From Candidatus Paceibacterota bacterium (GTDB lineage Bacteria > Verrucomicrobiota > Verrucomicrobiia > Limisphaerales > UBA8199), in the NCBI GenBank assembly GCA_035452965.1, contig DAOTCE010000001.1, positions 434,001 to 498,000 of the forward strand: a stretch of 64,000 nucleotides of DNA, written 5' to 3'. Shown here piece after piece: positions 8,551-17,199 of this stretch; position 1 is the first letter of the stretch; each line of letters begins with the position of its first letter. A program made the position numbers and the translations under genes. The notes beneath the pieces were generated by a model that made no database searches, was not told the origin of the DNA, and saw only the letters and a list, made by a program, of their open reading frames with translations.

Positions 8551-10508
8551 ATCCTGACCGGAGCAACAATTTGACCGCCACCCGGCCAACGGGTCGCCGG
8601 GGCAATGGCGCAATGGCGTGCTGCGCCTCTCGCCTGGGCGGATGGTTGCTGGCAGGCGCCGGGCTGCTGGCCTTCACTTTGACCGGCTGCGGACCATCAT
8701 CCGACCAGGCTGGCAAGCAGCCGGCGACCAATGCGGCCGTCTCGCGCGCGGTTGCGAAGACAAACGCCGCGCCGCTGCCGCTGCCGCAGCCGGGTGTCAG
8801 GACCAATATTCCGCTGACCGCCGCGCGCGGTGTTCGAACCAACAAGGCACTTGCCTTGCCGCGGCCCGCGGCGAAGACCAACGCCACCAACGTCATCGCG
8901 CGGACGGGTGCGGGCACCAATGCCGCGCCAGCCGCTGAAGCGAAGGTTGGAATCGCGGGAACCCTGCGGAAGCTGCAAGCCAATCCCGCGTTTTACCCGG
9001 CGGTGGGCATCATCGCGCTTTGCCTGTGCCTGGCTGGGTTTTTGATCGCCCGGCTGTTAAAGGCGAAATCGGCGAAGGCCGGCCAGGCCGACCAACCAGC
9101 GGCGGCGCCCAAAGCCGCCGCCAGGCAAAAGGCCGCGACGAGGGCTGTGCATGCCTGCAACGTTCTCCAGGTCGGCGCTGAAGCCCGGCGCCTGTGGCAG
9201 TTCGACGCCAAAGGCCGCGGCTTTGTGCTGACCCGCGAACAGACCAGTTCAGCCGGCGGGCTCTTGCCGCCCAAACTCGTCGCCAAGGATTGGCGCACGC
9301 TTTGGCAGCGCAAACTCAACATCGCCTGGCTGCCGCCGGAGCGGGTCTTCCTGCGTGTGGCGCAATTCCCCGCCAGCGACTTCGACGAGACCCTCGCCAT
9401 GGTCGAGTTGCAATTGGAGAAGCTTTCCCCGATGCCCCTCACGCAGATTGTCTGGGGCATCCACGTGCTGCCGCAGGTCGAAGGCCCCCTGCAAACGGTG
9501 ATCGTGATGATCGTCGCGCGCAATGAGGTCGAAGCGTTTCTCGGCCAGCTTGAAGGCCAGGGCTACCTGGCCGACCGGCTGGATTTGCCCCTGCTCGATC
9601 AGCTGCAGACGACCGCGATCACCAATGATGGCGCGTGGATCTACCCGGAGGCGCCGGGGGGCAGAAACGCCGCGCTGGTAGCCTGGTGGTATGCCGGCGT
9701 GCTGCAGAACATCGATCTGATTACGCTGCCGCCCGCCAATCGCCCGGAAAGCCTCAAAGAACAGTTGCTCCAGATGGCCTGGGCCGGGGAGTTGGAAGGC
9801 TGGCTGACGGCGCCGCCCACCTGGCACCTGGTGGCCGACGCTGCGAGCGCGGCCGAGTGGGAACCGGCCCTGCGCGAGGGATTGCAGCAGAACGTCGAGG
9901 TCATCGCGCCGCTCTCGGTGGCTGGGCTCGCCGCCTTGACGGCCACGCGCGCCGCCCAGGCGGGACAACAGGCAAATCTCCTGCCCGCCGAGTTTTCGAC
10001 CCGCTACCACCAGCAATTCGTGGATCGCATCTGGATGCGCGGGCTGGGCGCGGTCGTCGCCCTTTACCTGGCGGGCGTATTGGTCTATTTCGCCCGGCTC
10101 CAGGTTGAACTCTATCGCACCGGCCGGGTTGAGCAGCAAGCGGCGGAGCGCGGGCCGGTTTATACCAACGCACTGCAGCTCAAGGCGAAGTTTCAGGTTT
10201 TAAAAGACCGCCAGGATCTGAAGTTTGCCGCGCTGGACTGCTGGAAGGCCGTCGCCGAGCTGCTGCCGGATGGCGTCACACTCGAAGGCTATAACTTCGC
10301 CGACGGGAGAAAGCTCACTCTCAGCGGCAAGGCGCCGGCCGATCAGACCAAGCGGCTTTTGGATTTCGATGCGGACATTCGCAAGGTCGCTCCCAACGGC
10401 CAGCCTTTGTTCAATCCCAGCGCGGGCGAGCATGTCACCTGGGACACTCGGGGCAGTGAAGTGAACTGGCACTGCGTGCTGGAGCTCAAACGAACGGAGG
10501 CGTTATGA
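8535..10508 (+). CDS. GspL/PilM-PilN-like secretion assembly protein with lipobox-like N-terminus
   Basis: A 657-residue protein with an unusual layout. Residues 37-52 form a hydrophobic stretch ending in LLAFTLTGC, a lipobox-like sequence (C52). Residues 60-130 are low-complexity, with recurring KTN/RTN triplets. A transmembrane helix follows at about 152-174, then an about 300-residue domain resembling the actin-like/cytoplasmic part of GspL/PilM. A second TM lies near 502-521, and a C-terminal PilN-like domain ends the protein (LLPDGVTLEGYNF, SGKAPADQ). Assignment rests on this order plus position between gspE and a PilO/GspM-like gene. It overlaps gspE by 16 nt and the next gene by ATGA. 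Family similarity is by architecture, not by strong motif. Confidence 0.72.
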   Translation: MDEKVNPDRSNNLTATRPTGRRGNGAMACCASRLGGWLLAGAGLLAFTLTGCGPSSDQAGKQPATNAAVSRAVAKTNAAPLPLPQPGVRTNIPLTAARGVRTNKALALPRPAAKTNATNVIARTGAGTNAAPAAEAKVGIAGTLRKLQANPAFYPAVGIIALCLCLAGFLIARLLKAKSAKAGQADQPAAAPKAAARQKAATRAVHACNVLQVGAEARRLWQFDAKGRGFVLTREQTSSAGGLLPPKLVAKDWRTLWQRKLNIAWLPPERVFLRVAQFPASDFDETLAMVELQLEKLSPMPLTQIVWGIHVLPQVEGPLQTVIVMIVARNEVEAFLGQLEGQGYLADRLDLPLLDQLQTTAITNDGAWIYPEAPGGRNAALVAWWYAGVLQNIDLITLPPANRPESLKEQLLQMAWAGELEGWLTAPPTWHLVADAASAAEWEPALREGLQQNVEVIAPLSVAGLAALTATRAAQAGQQANLLPAEFSTRYHQQFVDRIWMRGLGAVVALYLAGVLVYFARLQVELYRTGRVEQQAAERGPVYTNALQLKAKFQVLKDRQDLKFAALDCWKAVAELLPDGVTLEGYNFADGRKLTLSGKAPADQTKRLLDFDADIRKVAPNGQPLFNPSAGEHVTWDTRGSEVNWHCVLELKRTEAL

Positions 10509-11113
10509 CCGGTTACCTGGACCGCCTTAACCTGCGTCCCTTTGAAAAGCGCCTTGTGGTCGTGGTGGGCGCCGCTTTGTTCGTCGTCCTGAATTTGTGG
10601 TTTGTCGTGCCGCATTTCTCCGATCTGAAGAAGGCCAAGGAACGGCGGGCCGACGCATTGAAGAAGCTCGAGCGCTGGAAGGCCGAGATTGACCAGGCAC
10701 CGAAATACCAATCCGGCATCACCACGTTTGCGAAGGAAGGTCTGGATGTGCCGGCGGAGGATCAGGTGAACCAGTTCGCCCGCACGATCCAGGATCAGCA
10801 GGCGCGCAGCGGCGTGGGCATTCAGCAATTCGGCAAGACCACGCACCAAACCAACCAGTTCTTCCTGGAACTCACCCAGTTGATCAGTGTGCAATCGGGA
10901 GAGGCGCAGCTCGTGGACTTCCTGTACAACCTGGGGTCCGGCAATTCGCTGATCCGCGTCCGGGATTTGTCGTTGCGTCCGGACGCCCCCCGGCAACAAC
11001 TCGGCGGCACAATCAAACTGGTGGCCAGCTATCAAAAGAATCCGCCCAAGAAAGCGGCTCCGGCCAGTTCACGAACAGCAGCTCCCAAAATGGTAACTTC
11101 AACAGCTAAATGA
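10505..11113 (+). CDS. GspM/PilO-like inner-membrane protein
   Basis: A 202-residue bitopic membrane protein: a short cytoplasmic N-terminus, one TM at about residues 16-35 (RLVVVVGAALFVVLNLWFVV), a charged coiled-coil-like segment (DLKKAKERRADALKKLERW), then a periplasmic alpha/beta domain and a basic Pro/Ala tail. This is the PilO/GspM layout, which links the GspL-like protein to the secretin in the periplasm. The start overlaps the previous stop (ATGA) and its own stop overlaps the gspD start (ATGA), so all three genes should be translated in a coupled way. Confidence 0.75.
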   Translation: MTGYLDRLNLRPFEKRLVVVVGAALFVVLNLWFVVPHFSDLKKAKERRADALKKLERWKAEIDQAPKYQSGITTFAKEGLDVPAEDQVNQFARTIQDQQARSGVGIQQFGKTTHQTNQFFLELTQLISVQSGEAQLVDFLYNLGSGNSLIRVRDLSLRPDAPRQQLGGTIKLVASYQKNPPKKAAPASSRTAAPKMVTSTAK

Positions 11114-13671
11114 CCGTGAAAACAACATTCCTTGCTGTGTTTCTGACCGGCTCCGTTCTGGGGGCCCAAACCCCCGCGTTCGCACCGCTCCCCCCGGGCG
11201 CCGCCGCCGGCGCAAACCGTGGGACCAATGCGGACCAGCTCCTCCAGCAGGCGCTCCATAGTGCTGTGGGGCAGGCCAGCAACGCACAACCGTCCGGGAA
11301 GGCCAGCGTCCCCACAGTCCCAAACATCTCAGGAACAGGCGCTGTTCCAGCAAACGCCTCGGCGGCAGCGGACTGGTCCGCGCTTCCTTCCGATGTAGCG
11401 CCGGCTAAAGCCTCCGACGCTCCAGCCACCCCTCCCCTGGGCAACACGAACGCACAACCGAGCCCCCAGGCGGAGGTGCACCCTGTTGCGACCGGCTCCA
11501 CCAGTGCCGTTCCCTCCAACCCGGTTCAAGCCGCCGCCAGCACGCAACCGTCCGTGGTGCCGCCCGCTCCGGCCGCACTCCCCAGCCGGGACACAAACCG
11601 GCAGCAACGGCTTCAGGAGATGATGCGCCGGGCCGCGGCGAGCCGCACTAATGCGGCGCCTCCAGCATTTCCCGGCAGCCCGGCGACCACAATCCCTGTG
11701 CCCGGTGTGGCGCCCGCCGCGACCACGGCGCTCCCGCCGGGCGCCACGGCGCCGGCCGCGTCCATCACGCCTGCTCCTGGGGCCGGGATGACCGGCTCTC
11801 CCGCGGCGGCTCCATCCTCTCCGCCAGGGGCCACCCCTCAGTCGCTGGAGGAACCGCTGCCGCAGGGCATGATAGACTTCCGCTCGGCTGATCTGACGCA
11901 GGTGCTGGACATCTACAGCATGATGGTCAACCGCACCGTGTTGCGCGCGGCGACCCTGCCAGCCCCGACCATCACCCTGACCACGCGGGGTCAGCTCACG
12001 GTGCGCGAGGGCATCCAGGCCCTGGAAGCGGTTTTGGCCCTCAATGGCATCACCATGGTCAGCATCGGAGATAAATTCGTCAAGGCGGTGCCGGAGGCCC
12101 AGGGGGGCTCGACCGGGGCGGCGTTTGACACAAACAGCCCGGCGCTGATGCCGGAGATGGGGCAGTATGTGACGCACGTGGTGCAGTTGAAGTATGCCAA
12201 GCCCAGCGAGATGACCGCGGTGCTGCAGCCTTTCGTCAAGATTCCCAACGGCATCCTGCCGATTGATGGCAGCCAGATGCTGGTTTTGCGGGACTACACC
12301 GAGAACGTCAAGCGGATGCTGGAGCTGATCGCGAAGATAGACGTGGCGGTGCCATCGGAGTATGTGTCGGAGGTCATCCCGATCAAGTATGCGCAGGCCA
12401 GCGAGATCGCCGGGGCGTTGAACAGCTTGAGCACCGGCGGCACGGGCGCCACGGTGGGCGCCAGCACCTCGGGCAGCTCTCGCACCACCCGCAGCGCGGG
12501 CACGATGAACCGTCCCGGCACCATGGGGGGCTATCCAGGCCAGACCACCCCCGGGATGGTCACTCCGCCCGGCAGCGCGGGCACACCGACGCCGGCGGCG
12601 GGCAGCTCCTTTTCGCAGCGCTTGCAGAACCTCATCGGCAAAGCCGCGCAGCAGGGGGACATTGTGGTGCTGGGCCAGACCAAGATCATATCGGATGAGC
12701 GGACCAATTCGCTGCTGATCTACGCCTCGAAGGAGGACATGAAGACGATCAAGGAGATTGTGGCCAAGCTGGACGTGGTCCTGGCGCAAGTGTTGATCGA
12801 AGCGGTGATCATCGAGGTGACCCTGACAGATAGCCGGGACCTGGGCTTTAGCTATCTGCAACACCCGCAGAGCTCGGGCCAGTGGACCGGGGTGGGCGCC
12901 ATCAATAACAAGAATTTCCTTAACCGTGAATCCTTCGTGAGCGGGGGCACCAACTCCCTCATTCCCCAGGGGTTCAGCTACCTGATGAACTGGGGGCAGG
13001 ATTTGGATGTGACAGTGACGGCGCTGGCAGCCGACAGCCGGGCGCGGATTTTGCAGCGGCCGCGGATCCAGACCTCGCACAATGAACCGGCGAGCCTGTT
13101 CGTGGGTGAATCGCGGCCGTATCCGACCTCCAGCTACTATGGGGGCGGGGCCTACGGGGGTTACTCCTCGATTCAGCAGTTGCAGATCGGCGTGACGCTG
13201 GACGTGACGCCGCTGATCAATCCGGACGGGCTGGTGGTGATGGAAATTCGACAGCAGATCGACAGCTTCCTGGGCAACGTGACCATCCAGAACGTGGGCG
13301 ATGTGCCGGTGACCAGCTCCAAGGTTGCTTCGACCAAGGTGTCGGTGCGCGACCACGACACGATTATCCTGGGCGGGTTGATTGAGACCGACAAGAACAA
13401 GAGCGCTTCCGGGGTGCCGTTCCTGAAGGACGTGCCGCTGCTGGGCTACCTGTTCCGGAGCACGCACGCCGACGAGACCCGCAAGGAGCTGCTGGTGCTG
13501 ATCCGGCCGACGGTGCTGCCGACGCCGGAGATTGCGGCGCTGGCGGCAACGGCGGAGAAGAACAAGATGCCAGGGGTGCGGGCGACCGAGAAGGAATTGC
13601 GGGCCGACGAAATGCATCGCCTCAAGAAGGCCGATAAGGCTGAGCAGGCCGAGAATAAAGGTAATTTCTAG
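11110..13671 (+). CDS. gspD: Type II secretion outer-membrane secretin
   Basis: An 853-residue outer-membrane channel protein. Residues 1-19 are a signal peptide. Residues 20 to about 245 are a Pro/Ala/Thr-rich, probably disordered region not normally seen in GspD. A secretin/TonB short N-terminal-like domain follows (MIDFRSADLTQVLDIYSMM), then N1/N2-type repeats (VVQLKYAKPSEMTAVLQPF and VIPIKYAQASEIAGALNSL). The second repeat is interrupted by an about 60-residue Gly/Thr/Ser insertion. The secretin core includes RILQRPRIQTSHNEPASLFV and the signature VPFLKDVPLLGYLFRS near residue 769. It is the last gene of the coupled block; GspF, GspG and other pseudopilins are absent from the window and must be encoded elsewhere. 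Confidence 0.93.
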   Translation: MTVKTTFLAVFLTGSVLGAQTPAFAPLPPGAAAGANRGTNADQLLQQALHSAVGQASNAQPSGKASVPTVPNISGTGAVPANASAAADWSALPSDVAPAKASDAPATPPLGNTNAQPSPQAEVHPVATGSTSAVPSNPVQAAASTQPSVVPPAPAALPSRDTNRQQRLQEMMRRAAASRTNAAPPAFPGSPATTIPVPGVAPAATTALPPGATAPAASITPAPGAGMTGSPAAAPSSPPGATPQSLEEPLPQGMIDFRSADLTQVLDIYSMMVNRTVLRAATLPAPTITLTTRGQLTVREGIQALEAVLALNGITMVSIGDKFVKAVPEAQGGSTGAAFDTNSPALMPEMGQYVTHVVQLKYAKPSEMTAVLQPFVKIPNGILPIDGSQMLVLRDYTENVKRMLELIAKIDVAVPSEYVSEVIPIKYAQASEIAGALNSLSTGGTGATVGASTSGSSRTTRSAGTMNRPGTMGGYPGQTTPGMVTPPGSAGTPTPAAGSSFSQRLQNLIGKAAQQGDIVVLGQTKIISDERTNSLLIYASKEDMKTIKEIVAKLDVVLAQVLIEAVIIEVTLTDSRDLGFSYLQHPQSSGQWTGVGAINNKNFLNRESFVSGGTNSLIPQGFSYLMNWGQDLDVTVTALAADSRARILQRPRIQTSHNEPASLFVGESRPYPTSSYYGGGAYGGYSSIQQLQIGVTLDVTPLINPDGLVVMEIRQQIDSFLGNVTIQNVGDVPVTSSKVASTKVSVRDHDTIILGGLIETDKNKSASGVPFLKDVPLLGYLFRSTHADETRKELLVLIRPTVLPTPEIAALAATAEKNKMPGVRATEKELRADEMHRLKKADKAEQAENKGNF

Positions 13672-13786
13672 CTGGAATTGGACTTGTGGCGGCAGCCCCG
13701 GTAACTTCCCTCGTGTGGGGACTGGCCGGACCGCAGCGCAGCCGCCCGCTCGCCCGGGTTGACGCCTGTGTGAAAAGGACTGATTC

Positions 13787-16700
13787 GTGAACAACTGGCT
13801 ACAAGTGACACGGGCGGGCCGGACGCGCCGCCCGGTCCCGGGGTGCCTCCTGGCAACTGCCGTGCAGGTATTTCTGTTGCTGGGCGGGTTGCTGCTTTGC
13901 GCACAAACGGCTCGAGGCCAGATGCTTGTCATTAACCGCATCAATGACACGAACCTGAATGTCTCCCTCCATCCGAGGCTCACGATCATAGTCTCGGTGA
14001 CGAATCCCGTTAATCCCAACACCCTGATCTGGAACCTCACCGAAGCTCCCAGCGGGGCAAGCATTATCCCCGGAAACCAGCCGAACAATGCTGTATTCAC
14101 TTGGACCCCAACGGGGGCGCAGGTGCCGAGCACGAATAACAGGGTCACCGTCCTGGTTTCCGGCGGCGGGTTCCTGCCCGGCGCCGGTTCCTTCAGTGTG
14201 ACCGTCAGCACCAACGTGGCGCCCCCTGTGAACCAGGTTGTCATTGATCCAATCCCGCCGCAGACGGTCGCCGAGGGGACGACGCTCATCTTCACCAACC
14301 ATGCCCGCGCCACCGAGAATCCCGATAGCCCATTGGTGTTCAGCCTCGTTAATCCGCCCGAGGGCGCGCAAATAACCAACAACAGCCCGACGAGCGGCGT
14401 CTTTACCTGGAGGCCGACCGCGATCCAAGCGGCCACTCCTTTCTATACGATCCGTGAGGTGGTGACCGAACCGAGTACCTCCGTGAGCAGCACCCAGGAT
14501 TTCCAGGTCACGGTCACCCTGACCAACAACTGCTCGCAGTACGAAGACTTCGTGGCCGCAGTGGCGCGGGGCGGCTATTTCCCGCTCACGAACTGCTCCA
14601 CGATTGTCATCACGAACACGCTCACTGTCTCCAGCAACCTGGTCCTGGACGGTGGACCAAACCGAGCGACCTTGTCCGGCAACGGCCAACTGCGCTTGTT
14701 CACCGTGCAATCGAATGTCAGCCTGACACTTAACAGCCTGACGCTCGTAGGCGGGAACGATCCCGGCGGCGGAGCCGTTTACGTTTCGCCCGGGGCCAGC
14801 CTGTTGCTCACTAACTGTATCCTTGCAGGCAATAGCGCCGCAGGCCCCGATGGAGCGGCTGGGGCCAACGGCAGTGGTGGCAGCTATGGCGATAATGGCA
14901 GCCGCGGCACTGCGGGCGCCCCGGCCGCGGGTGGCGCTATTTACAATCTCGGCGCTTCAACCGCCATTGGGTGCCAATTTCTGACCAACCAGGCTTCCGG
15001 CGGCAACGGCGGCAATGGCGGCGATGGCGGCGACGGCAGCTTCCAGGGCGGGGATGGCGGCAGTGGCGGCGGCGGTGGCGCCGGTTATGGCGGTGCTATT
15101 TGCAGCCTGGGCAGCCTTTCGCTCAGCAATTGCACCTTCGCCGGGAACTCGGTGACCGGTGGCAGCGGCGGCAATGGCGGCGCCGGCGGCGCGGGGGCGT
15201 TTCCGAGCGATCCCGGAGACGGTGGTGCCGGCGCAGCCGGCTCGGGCGGGGCCATCTACAGCGCGGCCAATACGATTATCGTCAATTGCACTTTCGACGG
15301 AAACTCAGGCCGGGGCGGGGATAGTCCCGCAGCCGGGGGGGAGGATACGGGTTGGGGGGAGGACGGCGACGACGGTGGCAGCAGCTTCGGCGGCGCGGTC
15401 TTTATCGGCGGCGGGTCTCTCACTAACTGCACCTTCGTCAACAACGTTGTCACGGGCGGGGCTGGCGGCGATGGCGGACCGGCAACCGGCTGGCGCGGTG
15501 GGGATGGCGGTAACGGCGGCAACGGCTTCGGCGGCGGCTTATACAATGCCGGGGTTGGCGCGGTGGTGAATTGCACGTTCTCCGCTTGCGGCGTCGCGGG
15601 TGGCGCCGCCGGCTCAGGGGGCAGCGGTCCGACGGGCGTCGGGAGCGCAGGCCGCGCGGGGCTGGCGGAAGGCGGCGACATCGCCCACGTCTCCGGCAGT
15701 CTCGTCCTGCGAAGCACCATCCTGGCTGCTGCTTCCACCGGGAAGAACGCCTACGACACAAGTGCAAACCGAATCACCGATAGCGGCTACAACATAAGCT
15801 CGGATGCCAGCCTCGGCCTGGGCGGCACCAGCGTGCAGAATACCGATCCTCTGATCAGCGCCACGCTTGCCGCAAACGGCGGCGTCACGCGGACCCTGGC
15901 CATCCTGACCAACACCAGCCCGGCGGTTGATAAGATTCCCGCGAGTCTCAGCCCCGCAACCGACCAGCGCGGCATCTCCCGCCCGCAGCCGCAAGGCGGG
16001 TTGTCCGATATTGGAGCTTACGAGCTGGTGAGCCTGCTGGCCATTGTCACTCAGCCCGAAAGCCAGACAGTGAGCAAGGGCAGCGATGTTGCGTTCACGG
16101 TGGTCGCTTCGGGAGACTCGCTGCGCTACCAGTGGCGGTTCAACGGGACCAACATCGCCGGCGCGACCCTGGCCGCGTATGCCCTGGCCAACGTCCAGAG
16201 CACGGGCGCGGGCAGTTATGATGTGATTGTCACCAACGTCCACGGCTCGGTCACCAGCCTCCCGGCGGTGCTGACCGTGTTGGATTCCTTGTTCGTCAGC
16301 GGGCGGATTACGCAGGGCAACAGCGGGCTGCCCGGCGTTAGAGTGGCCATCGGGACCAACCTCAGTTTCACTGGCCCTGGCGGGTATTATACCAATTACG
16401 ACCTGCAATTCGGCGCGAACCTGACCGTGACTCCGTCGTTGGGCGGGTATGGGTTTGCTCCGGGCGCCCAATCTGTCACGCTGACCTCCAACATCACGGG
16501 TTTGAATTTCCTGGCCTTTCCGTCGCATGGGCTGCTTGCCCGCACCGACGACGGGAACGTTCAGATTGCGTATGCCGCCATGAGCTGCCGGGTTGAGGCT
16601 TCGACCAACCTTGCCTTGTGGCGGACGGTGTATGTCACCAACAACTTCTCCGCCGATACGCTGGCTTTGATCTACACGGATACCAACGCCGCAAAATCCC

Positions 16701-16963
16701 CCACGCGCTTCTACCGAATCACGCAAACTAACGCGGTCGCGCCTCGGTTGATCAACTGGGGCCCCGCCACCAACCAGGGGCTGTCGTTTGACTGTGTTTC
16801 CGCTCCCATCTCGGTTTGCAGGATTGAAGTCTCAACCAACCTGACGCACTGGCAGGGCATCTTCACCAATTCTCCCGCTCTGGCTCCCTTGCAGTTCCCG
16901 TACTCAGAGCCGGCCAGCTTCCCCTCCCGCTATTATCGCCTGTCCCAGTCGCCGGGCTTTTAG
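13787..16963 (+). CDS. Large secreted beta-helix / Ig-domain protein
   Basis: A 1058-residue exported protein with a GTG start at 13787, preceded by AAGGA at 8 nt. A signal segment lies at about residues 25-45. Order: two putative-Ig/cadherin-like modules (to about 240); a right-handed beta-helix region (about 250-720) with repeated CTFxGNS-type turns; Gly-rich loops (NGGNGGDGG type) between the coils; a C-terminal cap with DQRGISRPQ and DIGAYEL, typical of choice-of-anchor/PMP-like beta-helix proteins; an I-set Ig domain (TQPESQTVSKGSDVAF); a carboxypeptidase-regulatory-like domain; and two copies of a module around VEASTNL / FYRITQ and IEVSTNL / RYYRLSQ. It is probably a surface adhesin or polysaccharide-binding protein. 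Position after gspD suggests, but does not show, T2SS export. Confidence 0.8.
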   Translation: MNNWLQVTRAGRTRRPVPGCLLATAVQVFLLLGGLLLCAQTARGQMLVINRINDTNLNVSLHPRLTIIVSVTNPVNPNTLIWNLTEAPSGASIIPGNQPNNAVFTWTPTGAQVPSTNNRVTVLVSGGGFLPGAGSFSVTVSTNVAPPVNQVVIDPIPPQTVAEGTTLIFTNHARATENPDSPLVFSLVNPPEGAQITNNSPTSGVFTWRPTAIQAATPFYTIREVVTEPSTSVSSTQDFQVTVTLTNNCSQYEDFVAAVARGGYFPLTNCSTIVITNTLTVSSNLVLDGGPNRATLSGNGQLRLFTVQSNVSLTLNSLTLVGGNDPGGGAVYVSPGASLLLTNCILAGNSAAGPDGAAGANGSGGSYGDNGSRGTAGAPAAGGAIYNLGASTAIGCQFLTNQASGGNGGNGGDGGDGSFQGGDGGSGGGGGAGYGGAICSLGSLSLSNCTFAGNSVTGGSGGNGGAGGAGAFPSDPGDGGAGAAGSGGAIYSAANTIIVNCTFDGNSGRGGDSPAAGGEDTGWGEDGDDGGSSFGGAVFIGGGSLTNCTFVNNVVTGGAGGDGGPATGWRGGDGGNGGNGFGGGLYNAGVGAVVNCTFSACGVAGGAAGSGGSGPTGVGSAGRAGLAEGGDIAHVSGSLVLRSTILAAASTGKNAYDTSANRITDSGYNISSDASLGLGGTSVQNTDPLISATLAANGGVTRTLAILTNTSPAVDKIPASLSPATDQRGISRPQPQGGLSDIGAYELVSLLAIVTQPESQTVSKGSDVAFTVVASGDSLRYQWRFNGTNIAGATLAAYALANVQSTGAGSYDVIVTNVHGSVTSLPAVLTVLDSLFVSGRITQGNSGLPGVRVAIGTNLSFTGPGGYYTNYDLQFGANLTVTPSLGGYGFAPGAQSVTLTSNITGLNFLAFPSHGLLARTDDGNVQIAYAAMSCRVEASTNLALWRTVYVTNNFSADTLALIYTDTNAAKSPTRFYRITQTNAVAPRLINWGPATNQGLSFDCVSAPISVCRIEVSTNLTHWQGIFTNSPALAPLQFPYSEPASFPSRYYRLSQSPGF

Positions 16964-16995
16964 CGGGAAATTCTGACGGGTGGGGCGGCAAACCA

Positions 16996-17026
16996 GCATA
17001 AGTCACTAAATATCAGTGGGTTATGC
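16996..17026. repeat. 31-nt imperfect inverted repeat
   Basis: GCATAAGTCACT, a 7-nt AT-rich loop, then AGTGGGTTATGC. It lies between two convergent genes (the beta-helix protein and a sulfatase) and could act as a bidirectional terminator, although no T-run follows. Confidence 0.5.
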
Positions 17027-17080
17027 CGGCAATCCCGGCTGAATTGCGCCCGGGACACGCCAAGGTGTCAAGGCTGTATC

Positions 17081-17124
17081 TACGGTGTGGATAGGGTGTG
17101 GATACGGTGCGGATACGGTGAGAC
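17081..17124. repeat. Four tandem copies of an 11-bp unit
   Basis: Units TACGGTGTGGA, TAGGGTGTGGA, TACGGTGCGGA and TACGGTGAGAC follow one another directly. The core TACGGTGTGG also occurs at the outer end of the hairpin in the dispersed element at 40791 and 53765, so this may be a decayed relative. Confidence 0.65.
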
Positions 17125-17199
17125 TCCCTTGGGGGGCGCGGTTTTTGCCCCGAAAGCGTCCTGTCGCCTGGTATTCGCCCAGGCGCCCGGGAGAATGCC

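Noticed and set aside
11329..14436. A 1035-codon open frame on the minus strand opposite gspD and the beta-helix gene
   Set aside because: It is the antisense shadow of two genuine genes in high-GC DNA; the translation is Arg/His/Gln-rich without domains, while the plus strand has clear secretin motifs.
14860..15660. Regular GGCGGC-type repeats that at first look like a CRISPR or minisatellite array
   Set aside because: They lie inside the beta-helix protein frame, lack constant-length spacers and encode Gly-rich loops.
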